Positions 40,441-49,568 of a stretch of 64,000 nucleotides of DNA are shown in pieces. The position numbers and the translations under genes were made by a program. Under the pieces are notes generated by a model. That model was not told where the DNA came from. It worked only from the letters and a program-made list of their open reading frames with translations, and ran no database searches. Positions within the stretch are counted from its first letter, which is position 1, and every line of letters begins with the position of its first letter. Location: the NCBI GenBank assembly GCA_016176335.1, contig JACOXI010000003.1:1-64000 (forward strand). The letters are read 5' to 3'. Source of the DNA: Candidatus Daviesbacteria bacterium. Its GTDB lineage: Bacteria > Patescibacteria > Microgenomatia > Daviesbacterales > UBA10151.

Positions 40441-43400
40441 CTAAGGAATGACATATTCATCCCAACTTTTGATCTGTAAATCTGCTATTTTTTTGGAAGA
40501 CAAACTTGATACTAATAATTCTGCAGCTTGAAGATTGGTGATAAGCGGAATTCCCAAATCAATACAATGCCTTCTTATCACAAATCCATCCGTTTCTCCT
40601 TTGGAAGATCCTCCCACGGAGATATTGATGGCAAGATCAATATGACCTGCTTTCAGTAAGTCCAAAACCGACGGATGTTTTTTCTCTGAAATTTTGTAAA
40701 CTCTTATACTACTTATTCTATGCTGTTTTAAAAACTGATGTGTGTGTTCTGTGGCATAAATTTTAAATCCTAAACCGAAGAGCAGTTTGGCAGATTCCAG
40801 AAAATCCAGCTTATTTTTCTCTCCCCCAAGTCCCAAAAATACACTTTTCTTTGGCATTTTAAAGCCGGTTGCCAGCAGTGCTTTAAGATAGCCTTCCTCT
40901 AAGTCATCACCAAAACAGGCCACCTCACCGGTTGAGGACATCTCTACTCTTAACCTGGGATCTGCTCCTTTTATTCTGTTAAAAGAAAATTGAGGAGCCT
41001 TAACTGCTACATAATCCAAATCTATAGTTTTAAAATCTCCCTGAATGTCCTCTCCAAGCATGACTTTTGTTGCCATCTCCACCAAGTTGTAACCGGTAAC
41101 TTTGGAGACAAACGGGAAGGACCTCGAGGCTCTTAAATTAAGCTCGATCACTTTAATCTCATTATCTTTGGCTATAAATTGAATGTTGAACGGACCACAA
41201 ATCTTAAGTTCTCTTAGAATCTTTTTTGTAGCCTCTTTGATCTGTCTGACAGTTTCAAGGTAGAGTTTTTGCGGAGGCAAAACCAGCGTTGCATCACCGG
41301 AGTGAACCCCGGCATTTTCAACATGCTCTGATATGGCATAAATTAAAAGATTCCCGTTTACTCCTACTCCGTCAATTTCAATCTCTTTGGCGCCCTCCAC
41401 AAATTTGGAGATAACAACAGGATGCTCACTTAAAATATCCGCTGCCTGTTTTAGATATTTTTTAAGCTCAGAAGAAGAGTAAGCAACATTCATGGCAGAG
41501 CCTGACAAAACATATGAGGGTCTGATCAAAACAGGGTAGCCAATTTTTCTTGCAAACTCTAGAGCATCACCCAAACTTTTAAGACTCATCCAGGCAGGTT
41601 GTTCAATGTTTAACTTATCCAAAATTTTGGAGAATTTATGCCTATCTTCTGCTCTGTCTATAGAAATAGGTGAGGTGCCGATAATTTTGTAGCCTGCTTT
41701 GTAACATTTTAAAGCTAGGTTGTTTGGAACTTGTCCACCAAAGCCCAAAACTAAACTGCCTTTTTCAATATCATAAATATCGGACACTCTCTCGAAAGTT
41801 AATTCTTCAAAGTATAATTTATCGGCCAAATCATAATCTGTGGAAACAGTTTCCGGGTTACAATTTATGATGATTGTTTCCAAACCTCTCTGCCTTAAGG
41901 TTTGTGCAGCGGTAACGCAGCACCAATCAAACTCCACTGACGAACCAATACTGTATGGTCCGGAACCTAAAACAATCGCTTGGTCCTTGAGTAGCTTAGG
42001 TGACTTAAGTGACTTAATATTTGCCTCTGACTCTTCACCATGATAGGTCAAATATAAATAATTGGTCTTTGCCGGAAATTCTGCTGCCAAAGTATCTATG
42101 TGCTTGACCTTTGGGATAATGCCATGTTTTTTTCTAAATTTCCTGACCTGTTCTTCTGTTGTGTTAAAAGCTTTTGCAATCACTCTATCTGAAAAACCCA
42201 GCTTCTTTGCTTTTGCAATCGTCTGATTGCTCGCCTCGCTGAAGCTCTGGCGAAGCGGGCTGAAAGCTGAAGGCTGAAGGCTATCTTCAAACTCCGCCAT
42301 CTCTTTAATTTGATGCAAAAACCAGGGATCAATGCCTGTTTCCTGATAAATTTTCTCGACACCCTCTCCTTTTGAAAACTCTTTGGCAATTGAGAAAAGT
42401 CTTTGTGATGTGGGAAGGAGTGTGCTACTATCAACTCCGTTTGATAAGCCGTCTTGCCCTATCTCCAGCATTCTAATAGCTTTTTGCAAGGCCTCCGGAA
42501 AAGACCTGCCTATTGCCATGACCTCCCCCACACTTTTCATCTCCGATCCGATAGCCTCATACGCCCCCACAAATTTTTGTAAATCCCATCTGGGAATTTT
42601 AACCACAATATAATCCAAAGCAGGCTCAAAAAAAGCAGAAGTTGATAGGGTGATCCTGTTTTTTAAGTTGGGTAAGTTGTAACCCAAAGCTATTTTGGCA
42701 GCGATATATGCTAAAGGGTAACCAGTTGCTTTTGAGGCTAAAGCCGATGAGCGGGATAGCCTGGCATTAACTTCAATTACCCGGTAATCATTATTTCGGG
42801 GATTTAGGGCAAATTGAATATTACACTCCCCCAAGATCCCCAAATGCTCAATAACCTGCAAAGACAGTCTTCTTAAGAAGTGGTACTGATAATTGTTTAA
42901 GGTTTGTGATGGTGCAACAACTATACTTTCACCGGTGTGAACCCCCATTGGATCCAAGTTCTCCATATTACAAACAGTAATCTTGTTTCCATTGTTATCT
43001 CGGACAACCTCATATTCAATCTCTTTCCAGTGTTTTAAATACTCTTCAACAGTAATTTGGGGGACATGTTTTAAGGTGATTGACACCATTTTTACTAAAT
43101 CTTCCTTATTACTCACCACCCCTGATCCCAAACCTCCCAAGGAAAAACCTGATCTGACAAGAAGGGGGAACCCCAAATTTTCAGCAATTTCTTCTGCTTC
43201 TTTGACGGTTTTTGCAAATCCACCTTTTGGAACTTTAACAGCAATTTTTGAAAGTGCTTTTGCAAACAATTCCCTATCTTCGGTTACTTCAATACTTCTA
43301 ATCGGTGTTCCTAAAACTTTTACACCGTATTTTTTAAATATATCTTTTTTATCTAAAGCAAGGCCGCAATTTAAAGCAGTCTGTCCCCCGAATGAAAGGA

Positions 43401-43641
43401 AAATTCCATCAGGTTTTTCTTTTTCAATGACCTTTGTCACAAAATATGGAGTAACAGGCAGAAAGTAGATTTTATTGGCTAGACTTTTAGAAGTTTGGAT
43501 GGTGGCAATATTAGGGTTGATTAGTACAGCCTCCACACTCTCTTCTTTTAAAGCTTTTAAAGCTTGTGAACCGGAGTAATCAAATTCTCCGGCCTCACCG
43601 ATTTTTAATGCCCCAGAGCCCAAAATAAGAATCTTTTTCAT
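40441..43641 (-). CDS. carB: Carbamoyl-phosphate synthase large subunit
   Basis: The 1066 residues contain two ATP-grasp halves: KKILILGSGALKIGEAGEFD at the start, VRSGFSLGGLGSG, a second Rossmann start IVLGSGPYSIGSSVEFDW, IRPSYVLSGSAMNV, and a C-terminal MGS-like allosteric domain ending in LGIPLITNLQAAELLV. Two in-frame repeats are present: a period-9 array (LKSPKLLKD, 41991-42019) and a heptad/palindrome block (QPSAFSPLRQSFSEASNQ, 42221-42284). It makes carbamoyl phosphate for both the arginine and pyrimidine branches encoded upstream. Confidence 0.95.
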   Translation of the reverse strand: MKKILILGSGALKIGEAGEFDYSGSQALKALKEESVEAVLINPNIATIQTSKSLANKIYFLPVTPYFVTKVIEKEKPDGIFLSFGGQTALNCGLALDKKDIFKKYGVKVLGTPIRSIEVTEDRELFAKALSKIAVKVPKGGFAKTVKEAEEIAENLGFPLLVRSGFSLGGLGSGVVSNKEDLVKMVSITLKHVPQITVEEYLKHWKEIEYEVVRDNNGNKITVCNMENLDPMGVHTGESIVVAPSQTLNNYQYHFLRRLSLQVIEHLGILGECNIQFALNPRNNDYRVIEVNARLSRSSALASKATGYPLAYIAAKIALGYNLPNLKNRITLSTSAFFEPALDYIVVKIPRWDLQKFVGAYEAIGSEMKSVGEVMAIGRSFPEALQKAIRMLEIGQDGLSNGVDSSTLLPTSQRLFSIAKEFSKGEGVEKIYQETGIDPWFLHQIKEMAEFEDSLQPSAFSPLRQSFSEASNQTIAKAKKLGFSDRVIAKAFNTTEEQVRKFRKKHGIIPKVKHIDTLAAEFPAKTNYLYLTYHGEESEANIKSLKSPKLLKDQAIVLGSGPYSIGSSVEFDWCCVTAAQTLRQRGLETIIINCNPETVSTDYDLADKLYFEELTFERVSDIYDIEKGSLVLGFGGQVPNNLALKCYKAGYKIIGTSPISIDRAEDRHKFSKILDKLNIEQPAWMSLKSLGDALEFARKIGYPVLIRPSYVLSGSAMNVAYSSSELKKYLKQAADILSEHPVVISKFVEGAKEIEIDGVGVNGNLLIYAISEHVENAGVHSGDATLVLPPQKLYLETVRQIKEATKKILRELKICGPFNIQFIAKDNEIKVIELNLRASRSFPFVSKVTGYNLVEMATKVMLGEDIQGDFKTIDLDYVAVKAPQFSFNRIKGADPRLRVEMSSTGEVACFGDDLEEGYLKALLATGFKMPKKSVFLGLGGEKNKLDFLESAKLLFGLGFKIYATEHTHQFLKQHRISSIRVYKISEKKHPSVLDLLKAGHIDLAINISVGGSSKGETDGFVIRRHCIDLGIPLITNLQAAELLVSSLSSKKIADLQIKSWDEYVIP
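41991..42019. repeat. In-frame period-9 array in carB
   Basis: CTTAGGTGA, CTTAAGTGA and CTTAATATT follow one another and encode SLKSPKLLKD at the start of the second half of CarB. Confidence 0.6.
42221..42284. repeat. In-frame heptad array with nested GC palindrome in carB
   Basis: A GTCTGATTGCTC start, a palindrome CGCCTCGCTGAAGCTCTGGCGAAGCGGG and the heptamers GCTGAAA, GCTGAAG, GCTGAAG and GCTATCT are read in frame. They belong to the same unit family as 16444-16551. Confidence 0.75.
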
Positions 43642-43644
43642 AAG

Positions 43645-44700
43645 TTACTTAAGACACTTAATAAATTCATCAAATAAATAACCACCGTCAAATGGACCCG
43701 GGTTTGCCTCCGGGTGAAATTGAACGGCCATAAATGGCTTTGTTTGATGTTTAATTCCCTCATTTGTCCCATCATTGAGATTGATAAACCATTCACTCCA
43801 ATCCCGACCTAAACTTTTCATATCCACTGCAAAACCATGATTTTGAGCGGTTTGTATAGCAATTTTCCTAGTTTGATCTAGTACAGGCTGATTTTGACCC
43901 CTGTGACCATATTTTAACTTATAGGTGTTTCCGCCGGCTGCCAAAGATAAGATCTGGCTACCCAAACAGATACCAAAGATGGGAATGTTCTTTTTGAGGA
44001 TTTTTCTGACATTTCCAACAGTTTCTTTTGCCTGTTTTGGATCCCCGGGCCCATTTGAAATAAAAACTCCATCGAATTCTATTCCGGAGGTGATTGGATT
44101 AAAATCCCAGGGAACTTTTGTCACCTTAACTCCCCTTTTAACCAAGCTTCTGACAATATTTTCCTTAACCCCGCAATCAATCAGCACAATATTCTTTCTG
44201 CCGTCTCCATAAACTTCCACTTTATCGCAACTGACGTATGGAAGCATGTTCTCTGAATTCGGATCATAGATGCTTAATTCTTTATTCTTGCTGCTTGATT
44301 CTAATTCTATTCTCCCCAACATCACCCCGTGCTCTCTTAATTTTGCAGTTAAAGCTCTGGTATCAATCCCCTGCAAGGCCGGAATTTTCTCCTGCTTGAG
44401 CCACTCCCCCAAAGTTTTTTTCGACTCAAAATGAGAAGGATTTTCTATATAATTTTGCACAATCAATCCTTTAACCTGAATTTTTTTTGATTCCCAAAAT
44501 TGCCTTTTTGGTACTCCGTAATTACCCTGCAGCGGATAAGTTAAACTTAAAATCTGTCCAAAATATGAAGGATCTGTCAAAGATTCCGGGTATCCTACCA
44601 TACCGGTATTAAAAACCACCTCTCCTGAGGTGGTAACCTCTGATCCAAAACTTTGCCCTAAAAAAACTGTCCCATCGGACAGAGCCAGTCTTCCCTGCAT
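43645..44700 (-). CDS. carA: Carbamoyl-phosphate synthase small subunit
   Basis: The N-terminal domain (LALSDGTVFLGQSFGSE, NTGMVGYPESLTDPSY) is followed by a class I glutamine amidotransferase domain with nucleophile Cys in PIFGICLGSQILSLA and catalytic AVQFHPEANPGP. In the usual CLGHQ the His is Ser here. It supplies ammonia to CarB, whose start follows after 3 nt. ISNGPGDPKQ is also conserved. Confidence 0.95.
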   Translation of the reverse strand: MQGRLALSDGTVFLGQSFGSEVTTSGEVVFNTGMVGYPESLTDPSYFGQILSLTYPLQGNYGVPKRQFWESKKIQVKGLIVQNYIENPSHFESKKTLGEWLKQEKIPALQGIDTRALTAKLREHGVMLGRIELESSSKNKELSIYDPNSENMLPYVSCDKVEVYGDGRKNIVLIDCGVKENIVRSLVKRGVKVTKVPWDFNPITSGIEFDGVFISNGPGDPKQAKETVGNVRKILKKNIPIFGICLGSQILSLAAGGNTYKLKYGHRGQNQPVLDQTRKIAIQTAQNHGFAVDMKSLGRDWSEWFINLNDGTNEGIKHQTKPFMAVQFHPEANPGPFDGGYLFDEFIKCLK

Positions 44701-44719
44701 TGTTGCTCCTTTCTAATTT

Positions 44720-45649
44720 TTAAATCCTGCCAAGTATTAATGTCAACAGTGCCTCCCTAATATAAAGCCCATTTCTGGCTTGTTCAAAATAAATTGCGTT
44801 GGGGTGAGCGTCCAAAACAGAATCAATCTCGTTGACTCTAGGAAGCGGATGCATTAATTTCACTCCTCTATCCAGATATTTTTTAAAAGATGCATCCAAA
44901 ATAAACTTATCTTTGATTTTTTTATACTCATTTAAATCCTTGAACCGTTCTTTTTGAATCCTGGTTTGATAAACAAAATCAGCTTTCAAATCTTCAGGAA
45001 GAACATCAAACTCTTCATATTCAACTCCTCTCTTGTCCAAGACTTGCAAAAATTCATCCGGCATTCGAAGTGTAGGGTGCGAAATAAAAATTTGCTTAAC
45101 TTTAAAATGAGACAGGGCCAAGGAAAGGGCATGAACAGTCCTGCCGTATTTTAAATCCCCCATCAGAGCAACGATGATTCCATCAAGTTTTCCTGCCTCT
45201 TTCATCATGGTGTAAAGGTCTAATATGGTTTGAGTGGGATGTTGGTTAGGACCATCCCCAGCATTAATAACTGGAATTTGCGCCAGATCTGCTGCCTCTT
45301 TAGCGGAACCTACTTTTGGGTGTCTTATGATTAGTACATCAGCATATGCATCCATAATTCTGATGGTGTCTGAAAAACTTTCTCCCTTGTGAATTGAAGT
45401 TGAATGCGGATCATTAAAGCCGATTATGCCCATGCCAATTTTTTGGGCTGCGGATTTAAAGGATTGCTCGGTGCGAGTGGACTGTTCAAAAAACAAAGTA
45501 GCGGCAATTTTCCCTTGTGCTATAGTGTAGTTAGATCTGTCTTTTTTGGCAAAAGCAGGGTCAAATTTTTTGGCAGATTTTAGAATATATAACAATTCCT
45601 CTTTGGAGAAATCATTTATATCTATTATGTCCCTTCCCTTAAAGTCCAT
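44720..45649 (-). CDS. pyrB: Aspartate carbamoyltransferase catalytic subunit
   Basis: The carbamoyl-phosphate motif FFEQSTRTEQSF (the usual Pro of FFEPSTRT is Gln), GDGPNQHPTQTILDLYTM and MHPLPRVNEID identify ATCase. The 309 residues are normal; no regulatory subunit gene (pyrI) is in the window. It commits carbamoyl phosphate to pyrimidines. A GC hairpin and terminator precede it, so it appears to begin a separate unit with carA and carB. Confidence 0.94.
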   Translation of the reverse strand: MDFKGRDIIDINDFSKEELLYILKSAKKFDPAFAKKDRSNYTIAQGKIAATLFFEQSTRTEQSFKSAAQKIGMGIIGFNDPHSTSIHKGESFSDTIRIMDAYADVLIIRHPKVGSAKEAADLAQIPVINAGDGPNQHPTQTILDLYTMMKEAGKLDGIIVALMGDLKYGRTVHALSLALSHFKVKQIFISHPTLRMPDEFLQVLDKRGVEYEEFDVLPEDLKADFVYQTRIQKERFKDLNEYKKIKDKFILDASFKKYLDRGVKLMHPLPRVNEIDSVLDAHPNAIYFEQARNGLYIREALLTLILGRI

Positions 45650-45656
45650 ATTGTTC

Positions 45657-45673
45657 CTCCGATTTAATCGGAG
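45657..45673 (-). promoter_or_regulatory. Hairpin that sequesters the pyrB Shine-Dalgarno
   Basis: CTCCGATT-A-AATCGGAG on the minus strand is a perfect 8-bp stem. Its 3' half contains the GGAG of the ribosome-binding site GGAGGAACAAT placed 7 nt before ATG 45649. Folding would hide the site, which suggests translational control. The trigger is unknown. Confidence 0.55.
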
Positions 45674-45676
45674 TTC

Positions 45677-45700
45677 AAAAAAAATCCGCCCCCTGGCGGA
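45677..45700 (-). terminator. Intrinsic terminator after argF
   Basis: On the minus strand, TCCGCC-AGGG-GGCGGA is followed by eight T residues. It lies 31 nt after the argF stop and ends the argHGF unit, or attenuates read-through into pyrB. Confidence 0.75.
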
Positions 45701-45730
45701 TAAACTAATACTTCAGATTTAATTCAAAAA

Positions 45731-46723
45731 TCATTCTTTTTTGCATATACTTATCGAATCTCCGCCTAGTTTAACGTTAGAAATCCTTTCTGTCAATCCC
45801 TCAAATATCCATATTAAAAGAGCTTTTTGAACATGAAGTCTGTTTTCTGCTTGTCTAAATACTACTGATTGAGGTCCATCAATCACCTCAGCTGATACTT
45901 CATTTCCCCTGTATGCTGGCAAATCATGCATAAAAATAGCATCCTTTTTAGCTAAAATCATTAAACTTTGATTAACCTGGAAGGGTTGAAAGATTTTTAG
46001 CCGTTTGTTTCTATCGGTATCCCCCATGCTAAGCCAGGTATCTGTATAAACTACATCAGTACCCTTAACTGCTTCTTTAGGATTATCAGTTTCAAGAATT
46101 TGTGCTCCTGAATTTAGGGCAAGTTGCCTGGCTTTGTTAACAATATCTTTATTCATCCAAAAGCCATCGGGCGCAGCACACTTAAAATTGATGCCTAAAA
46201 GTGCACAACCTAAACTCAATGAGTGAGAAACATTGTTCTCCCCATCTCCAATATAAGTTAAGGTTAGACTTTTAAGCTTTCTTTTGATTTCCCATATTGT
46301 CATAAGATCGGCTAATACCTGACAAGGATGCTCTATATCGGATAAAGCATTAATTACCGGTACTCTTGAATTTTGGGACAAGCTTTCTAAATCTTGGTGA
46401 CTAAAAACCCTGGCAACAATTAAATCAGCCATGCTTGAGATGACTTTGGAAACGTCTGCAATAGATTCTCTTTTACCTAAACCTACTTCCTTTGGACCAA
46501 AGTACACCGCATGTCCGCCCAACTGACTGATGGCGATATCAAAACTTAATTTAGTCCTCAAACTCGGCTTTTCAAAAAGCATGACCATTTGTTTGTCAAT
46601 TAATTGAGGTTTATTCTTCCCCTTAGTTTTTAGCTCAATTTTGAGCTTTTTTGCCCATATTAAAACCTGCCAAATTTCTTTGGCCGAAAGATCGGTTATT
46701 GATAAAAAGTCTCTTTTGATCAT
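45731..46723 (-). CDS. argF: Ornithine carbamoyltransferase
   Basis: FEKPSLRTKLSFDIA binds carbamoyl phosphate. HPCQVLADLMTI and TDTWLSMGDTDRN (the SMG ornithine motif) and HDLPAYRGNEVS follow. The usual HCLP has Asp in place of Cys, an active-site change worth noting. Its neighbours argG and argH and the SMG motif favour ornithine over other substrates. Its start overlaps the argG stop (ATGA). Confidence 0.9.
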   Translation of the reverse strand: MIKRDFLSITDLSAKEIWQVLIWAKKLKIELKTKGKNKPQLIDKQMVMLFEKPSLRTKLSFDIAISQLGGHAVYFGPKEVGLGKRESIADVSKVISSMADLIVARVFSHQDLESLSQNSRVPVINALSDIEHPCQVLADLMTIWEIKRKLKSLTLTYIGDGENNVSHSLSLGCALLGINFKCAAPDGFWMNKDIVNKARQLALNSGAQILETDNPKEAVKGTDVVYTDTWLSMGDTDRNKRLKIFQPFQVNQSLMILAKKDAIFMHDLPAYRGNEVSAEVIDGPQSVVFRQAENRLHVQKALLIWIFEGLTERISNVKLGGDSISICKKE

Positions 46724-47982
46724 ACTTTCTCTGTCTTCTTCCCTACCTGACTTGCCAGCTTCATTTGTAAGGAATAGATTTCAATAAACCCGGCACTTGT
46801 ATTAGTGTTAAAGTCGTATCCTTCCGCGTTGTTAAACGAAGCAAAAGCTAGCGCATACGGTGATTCAATAGCCACCACAGTTGCTTGACCCTTAAATAGT
46901 TTTACTGTTACCTCTCCTGTAACTTTCTCATTAACCTGATCGTTAAAAGCATTTATAGCCTCCATGCTTGGATCAAACCATAAAGCTCCATAACACAAGT
47001 AACCCCACTTAATATCCATTTGCTCTTTTAACTCATTAAGCTGTCTTGTTGACACATACTTTTCCAAATTTTTATGAGCCTCCACAATCACATGGGCTGC
47101 CGGATGTTCATAAACACCCCTGTTTTTAAGTCCAACTAACCTGTCTTCCAAAATATGGAAAGTACCTACTCCATGTTTGCCAACAATTTGATTTAGCTTC
47201 TTAATTAGCTTGGCTAAACTTAACTTTTCCCCATTAATGGAAATTGGTAAGCCTTCCTTAAATCCCAATTTAAGCAGTTCAGCCTTATCAGGAGCGTTTT
47301 CTGGTAATGTATAGGTAGTTAAGAACTTCTCCACAGGAACAATTAATGAGGGGTCGGTAATCTCTCCACCTTCCCAGGTAATTCCCCACATATTGTCATC
47401 ATCAGAATAGGGCACATCTACTGAAGCAGGAATTGGTATCCCGTGCATCTCCGCATATTTAATCTCTTCATTTCTATCCATGGCCCATTCCCGAACTGGA
47501 GCCAAAATTTTCATTTTTGGATCATGAGTTAAGATATACCCATCCAACCTGACCTGATCGTTTCCTTTACCTGTACACCCATGAGCTATGGCATCACAAC
47601 CATACTTTTTAGCTAATTTCACAGCATTCTTACCCAAAACTGCCCTTCCCATTGGAGTTGAGAGATGATAATCACCTTGATATGAAGCATTAGCTTTAAT
47701 ACCTTTAGCAATATACTCCTTTGCAAATTCCTCCTCAAGATCTAAAACAATTGCCTCTTTTGCACCAAATTTCAGGGCTTTTTGTTTTATAACTCTCAAA
47801 TCATCATGTTGTTGACCCAAATCTGCAGTTAAAGTGACCACCTGACATTTGTACTGATCTTGAATCCACTTCAGCATCACCGATGTATCAAGCCCTCCGG
47901 AATAAAGGAGCAATACCTTTTTAATTTCTCCTATCTTCCCTTCGTAAGATGCTACTTTTATATAATCAGTCGTCTTTTTCAT
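46720..47982 (-). CDS. argG: Argininosuccinate synthase
   Basis: The ATP-binding loop VLLLYSGGLDTSVMLKW, STPMGRAVLGKNAVKLAKK, HGCTGKGNDQVR and DNMWGITWEGGEI are all typical. I take ATG 47982, which has a good GGAGGTGAT Shine-Dalgarno 8 nt upstream inside argH; a GTG lies 9 nt earlier. It joins citrulline and aspartate. It overlaps argH by 17 nt, so translation is coupled. Confidence 0.95.
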   Translation of the reverse strand: MKKTTDYIKVASYEGKIGEIKKVLLLYSGGLDTSVMLKWIQDQYKCQVVTLTADLGQQHDDLRVIKQKALKFGAKEAIVLDLEEEFAKEYIAKGIKANASYQGDYHLSTPMGRAVLGKNAVKLAKKYGCDAIAHGCTGKGNDQVRLDGYILTHDPKMKILAPVREWAMDRNEEIKYAEMHGIPIPASVDVPYSDDDNMWGITWEGGEITDPSLIVPVEKFLTTYTLPENAPDKAELLKLGFKEGLPISINGEKLSLAKLIKKLNQIVGKHGVGTFHILEDRLVGLKNRGVYEHPAAHVIVEAHKNLEKYVSTRQLNELKEQMDIKWGYLCYGALWFDPSMEAINAFNDQVNEKVTGEVTVKLFKGQATVVAIESPYALAFASFNNAEGYDFNTNTSAGFIEIYSLQMKLASQVGKKTEKV

Positions 47983-49189
47983 TAGTATCACCTCCTTTCA
48001 AATATTTTTTACCCACCTGTTTGTATGCATCTCTAAAAGTTTCCCCTTTTAGAACCTGTTTCAAAACTTCCTCTGTGGCAAAAAGATCTTCTGTCATAGC
48101 AGCTTCTAACTTCTCTTTATTAGGAGTTAAATTTTCTAGCAAAATCTTGGTTACCATAAGAGTTTCTAGGGTAATTTCTAAACTTTCTATCAAAGGTTTT
48201 TTGCTATCTTGCAAATCCCTGTTATAACCGGAGATTAAATTGCTCGAAAGGCTAACCATCTGAATATAATTTCCTAAAACAAGATGTACCTTTGATCTTA
48301 AAAGTTCTGCTAGATCAACGTTTTTCTTTTGCGGCATGATGCTGCTGCCTGTAGTAATTTTACCTGTGGCTTTAAAAAAGCTAAATTCCGAAGTAGTAAA
48401 AAGCAGCACATCTGAGGCGAATTTATTGATTGTTTGCAAAACAGAAATCAAAGCGGCTATTATACTAGCCTCAATTTTTCCTCTGGAGTTTTGGCAATAC
48501 AACGGGTTTTGTTGGACCCTGGTAAATCCTAAGAGCTTAGCTGAATACTCCCTATCTAATTTAATTGGCACACCATACCCTGCTCCTGAACCTAAAGGAG
48601 ATTGGTTATTTAATTTATAAACGATTTTCAAAAGTGTCAGGTCGTTCTCTAAAGAATCAATAAAACTCCCTGCCCATAATCCAATCGATGAAGGCATGGC
48701 TTTTTGCATATGGGTATAACCGGCCATTTGTATATAGCCATATTCTTTAGAAAAGCCTTTGAAACTTTTTGTTAAATTGGTAAGCTCGAGTTCAATACTT
48801 TCTAGTGCGTTCTTGCTATACAGCCGGATAGCAGTTAATACTTGATCGTTTCTTGACCTACCGGTGTGGATTTTTTTACCTATGTCACCATATTTTTCCG
48901 TTATATAGTTTTCAATTTTGGTATGCATATCTTCGTCTCCTATTTTCAGATCAAACTCACCCTTTTTATAAAGGTTTAATATTTCCTCAAAACCCTTCAG
49001 CAACTTCTTTAGTTCCGGCTCAGATATGATACCAATCAAAAATAATTTATTAAGCGTCTTCACATGAGCTATAGAAGCTAAGATATCATACTCAATTAGT
49101 TTTTGATCCATTAAAAGATCCCCCTTTGTTTCAAAGGCTTCCACCACTGGGTCTAATTTTTTATTATTTTTCTGCCAAAGTTTTTTCAT
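47966..49189 (-). CDS. argH: Argininosuccinate lyase
   Basis: The fumarase-superfamily signature TGSSIMPQKKNVDLAELLRS is present, with HTGRSRNDQVLTAIRLY and the N-terminal KKLWQKNNKKLDPVVEAF. I start at ATG 49189 (AAAGGAAAT upstream) and not at 49207, which lies in the U-tract of the leader terminator. It cleaves argininosuccinate to arginine and fumarate. It is the first gene of the argHGF unit and follows a T-box-like leader. Confidence 0.94.
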   Translation of the reverse strand: MKKLWQKNNKKLDPVVEAFETKGDLLMDQKLIEYDILASIAHVKTLNKLFLIGIISEPELKKLLKGFEEILNLYKKGEFDLKIGDEDMHTKIENYITEKYGDIGKKIHTGRSRNDQVLTAIRLYSKNALESIELELTNLTKSFKGFSKEYGYIQMAGYTHMQKAMPSSIGLWAGSFIDSLENDLTLLKIVYKLNNQSPLGSGAGYGVPIKLDREYSAKLLGFTRVQQNPLYCQNSRGKIEASIIAALISVLQTINKFASDVLLFTTSEFSFFKATGKITTGSSIMPQKKNVDLAELLRSKVHLVLGNYIQMVSLSSNLISGYNRDLQDSKKPLIESLEITLETLMVTKILLENLTPNKEKLEAAMTEDLFATEEVLKQVLKGETFRDAYKQVGKKYLKGGDTNEKDD

Positions 49190-49207
49190 ATTTCCTTTCC
49201 GGGCCAT

Positions 49208-49260
49208 TAAAAAAGCCCTTGCAAGTTCCCAAAGATTAACTTTAGAAACTTACAAGGGCC
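49208..49260 (-). terminator. Leader terminator of the T-box-like element
   Basis: On the minus strand, GCCCTTGTAAGTTTCTAAAG pairs with CTTTGGGAACTTGCAAGGGC around TTAAT, followed by six T residues, ending just before argH. The 5' CCTTG of this stem can alternatively pair with CAAGG at the T-box (49358-49362). Confidence 0.85.
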
Positions 49261-49264
49261 TTAT

Positions 49265-49343
49265 TTCAGCTTTCAGACTTCAGCTATCAGCTTTCAGACT
49301 TTTGTAATTGTCTGATGACTGACGCCTGACGACTGATGACTAA
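49265..49343. repeat. Heptad hairpin inside the T-box antiterminator loop
   Basis: On the plus strand, the left arm (TCAGCTT, TCAGACT, TCAGCTA, TCAGCTT, TCAGAC to 49299), an 10-nt loop and the right arm starting GTCTGA (49310-49315), then TGACTGA, CGCCTGA, CGACTGA and TGACTAA. It lies between the T-box core and its CCTTG partner, so it would extend the apical part of the antiterminator. Confidence 0.88.
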
Positions 49344-49568
49344 TCAAGACGGTGCCACCTTGCTTAAATTTTGCTACAAAAAATCCTCCATTTCGGAGGA
49401 TCACTGTAGAAAATTTATCTCTTACAGCGCTCCGTTGCCGACACGCTTGTTGAATTTTACAGTTCAACTTCTGTCATACTCTATCCTAAGACTTTGCTTG
49501 GGACTGACGTATGCTGCTTGCCCGCTGCGGCGGACTCAAACGCATTTAAAATATTAAATTGTAGATAC

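Larger units (their letters stand above)
49208..49562 (-). promoter_or_regulatory. T-box-like riboswitch leader of argHGF
   Basis: About 355 nt separate the promoter from argH. Near its 3' end it contains AAGGTGGCACCG, which fits the T-box core (AGGGUGGNACCG) that binds uncharged tRNA ends. UGGC would pair with a tRNA having discriminator G. The CAAGG of this core can pair with CCTTG at 49253-49257 to form an antiterminator, which excludes the terminator. A long structured 5' part (49380-49555) could be stem I, but I could not fix the specifier codon. An arginine tRNA is the likely effector, from the genes controlled. A heptad hairpin sits inside the antiterminator loop. Confidence 0.7.

Noticed and set aside
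49190..49207. argH start at ATG 49207
   Set aside because: It falls directly after the terminator U-tract with no ribosome-binding site; ATG 49189 has AAAGGA and matches the family start.
49265..49343. Possible CRISPR array
   Set aside because: The repeat units are only 7 bp, contiguous and imperfect, with no spacers and no cas genes.
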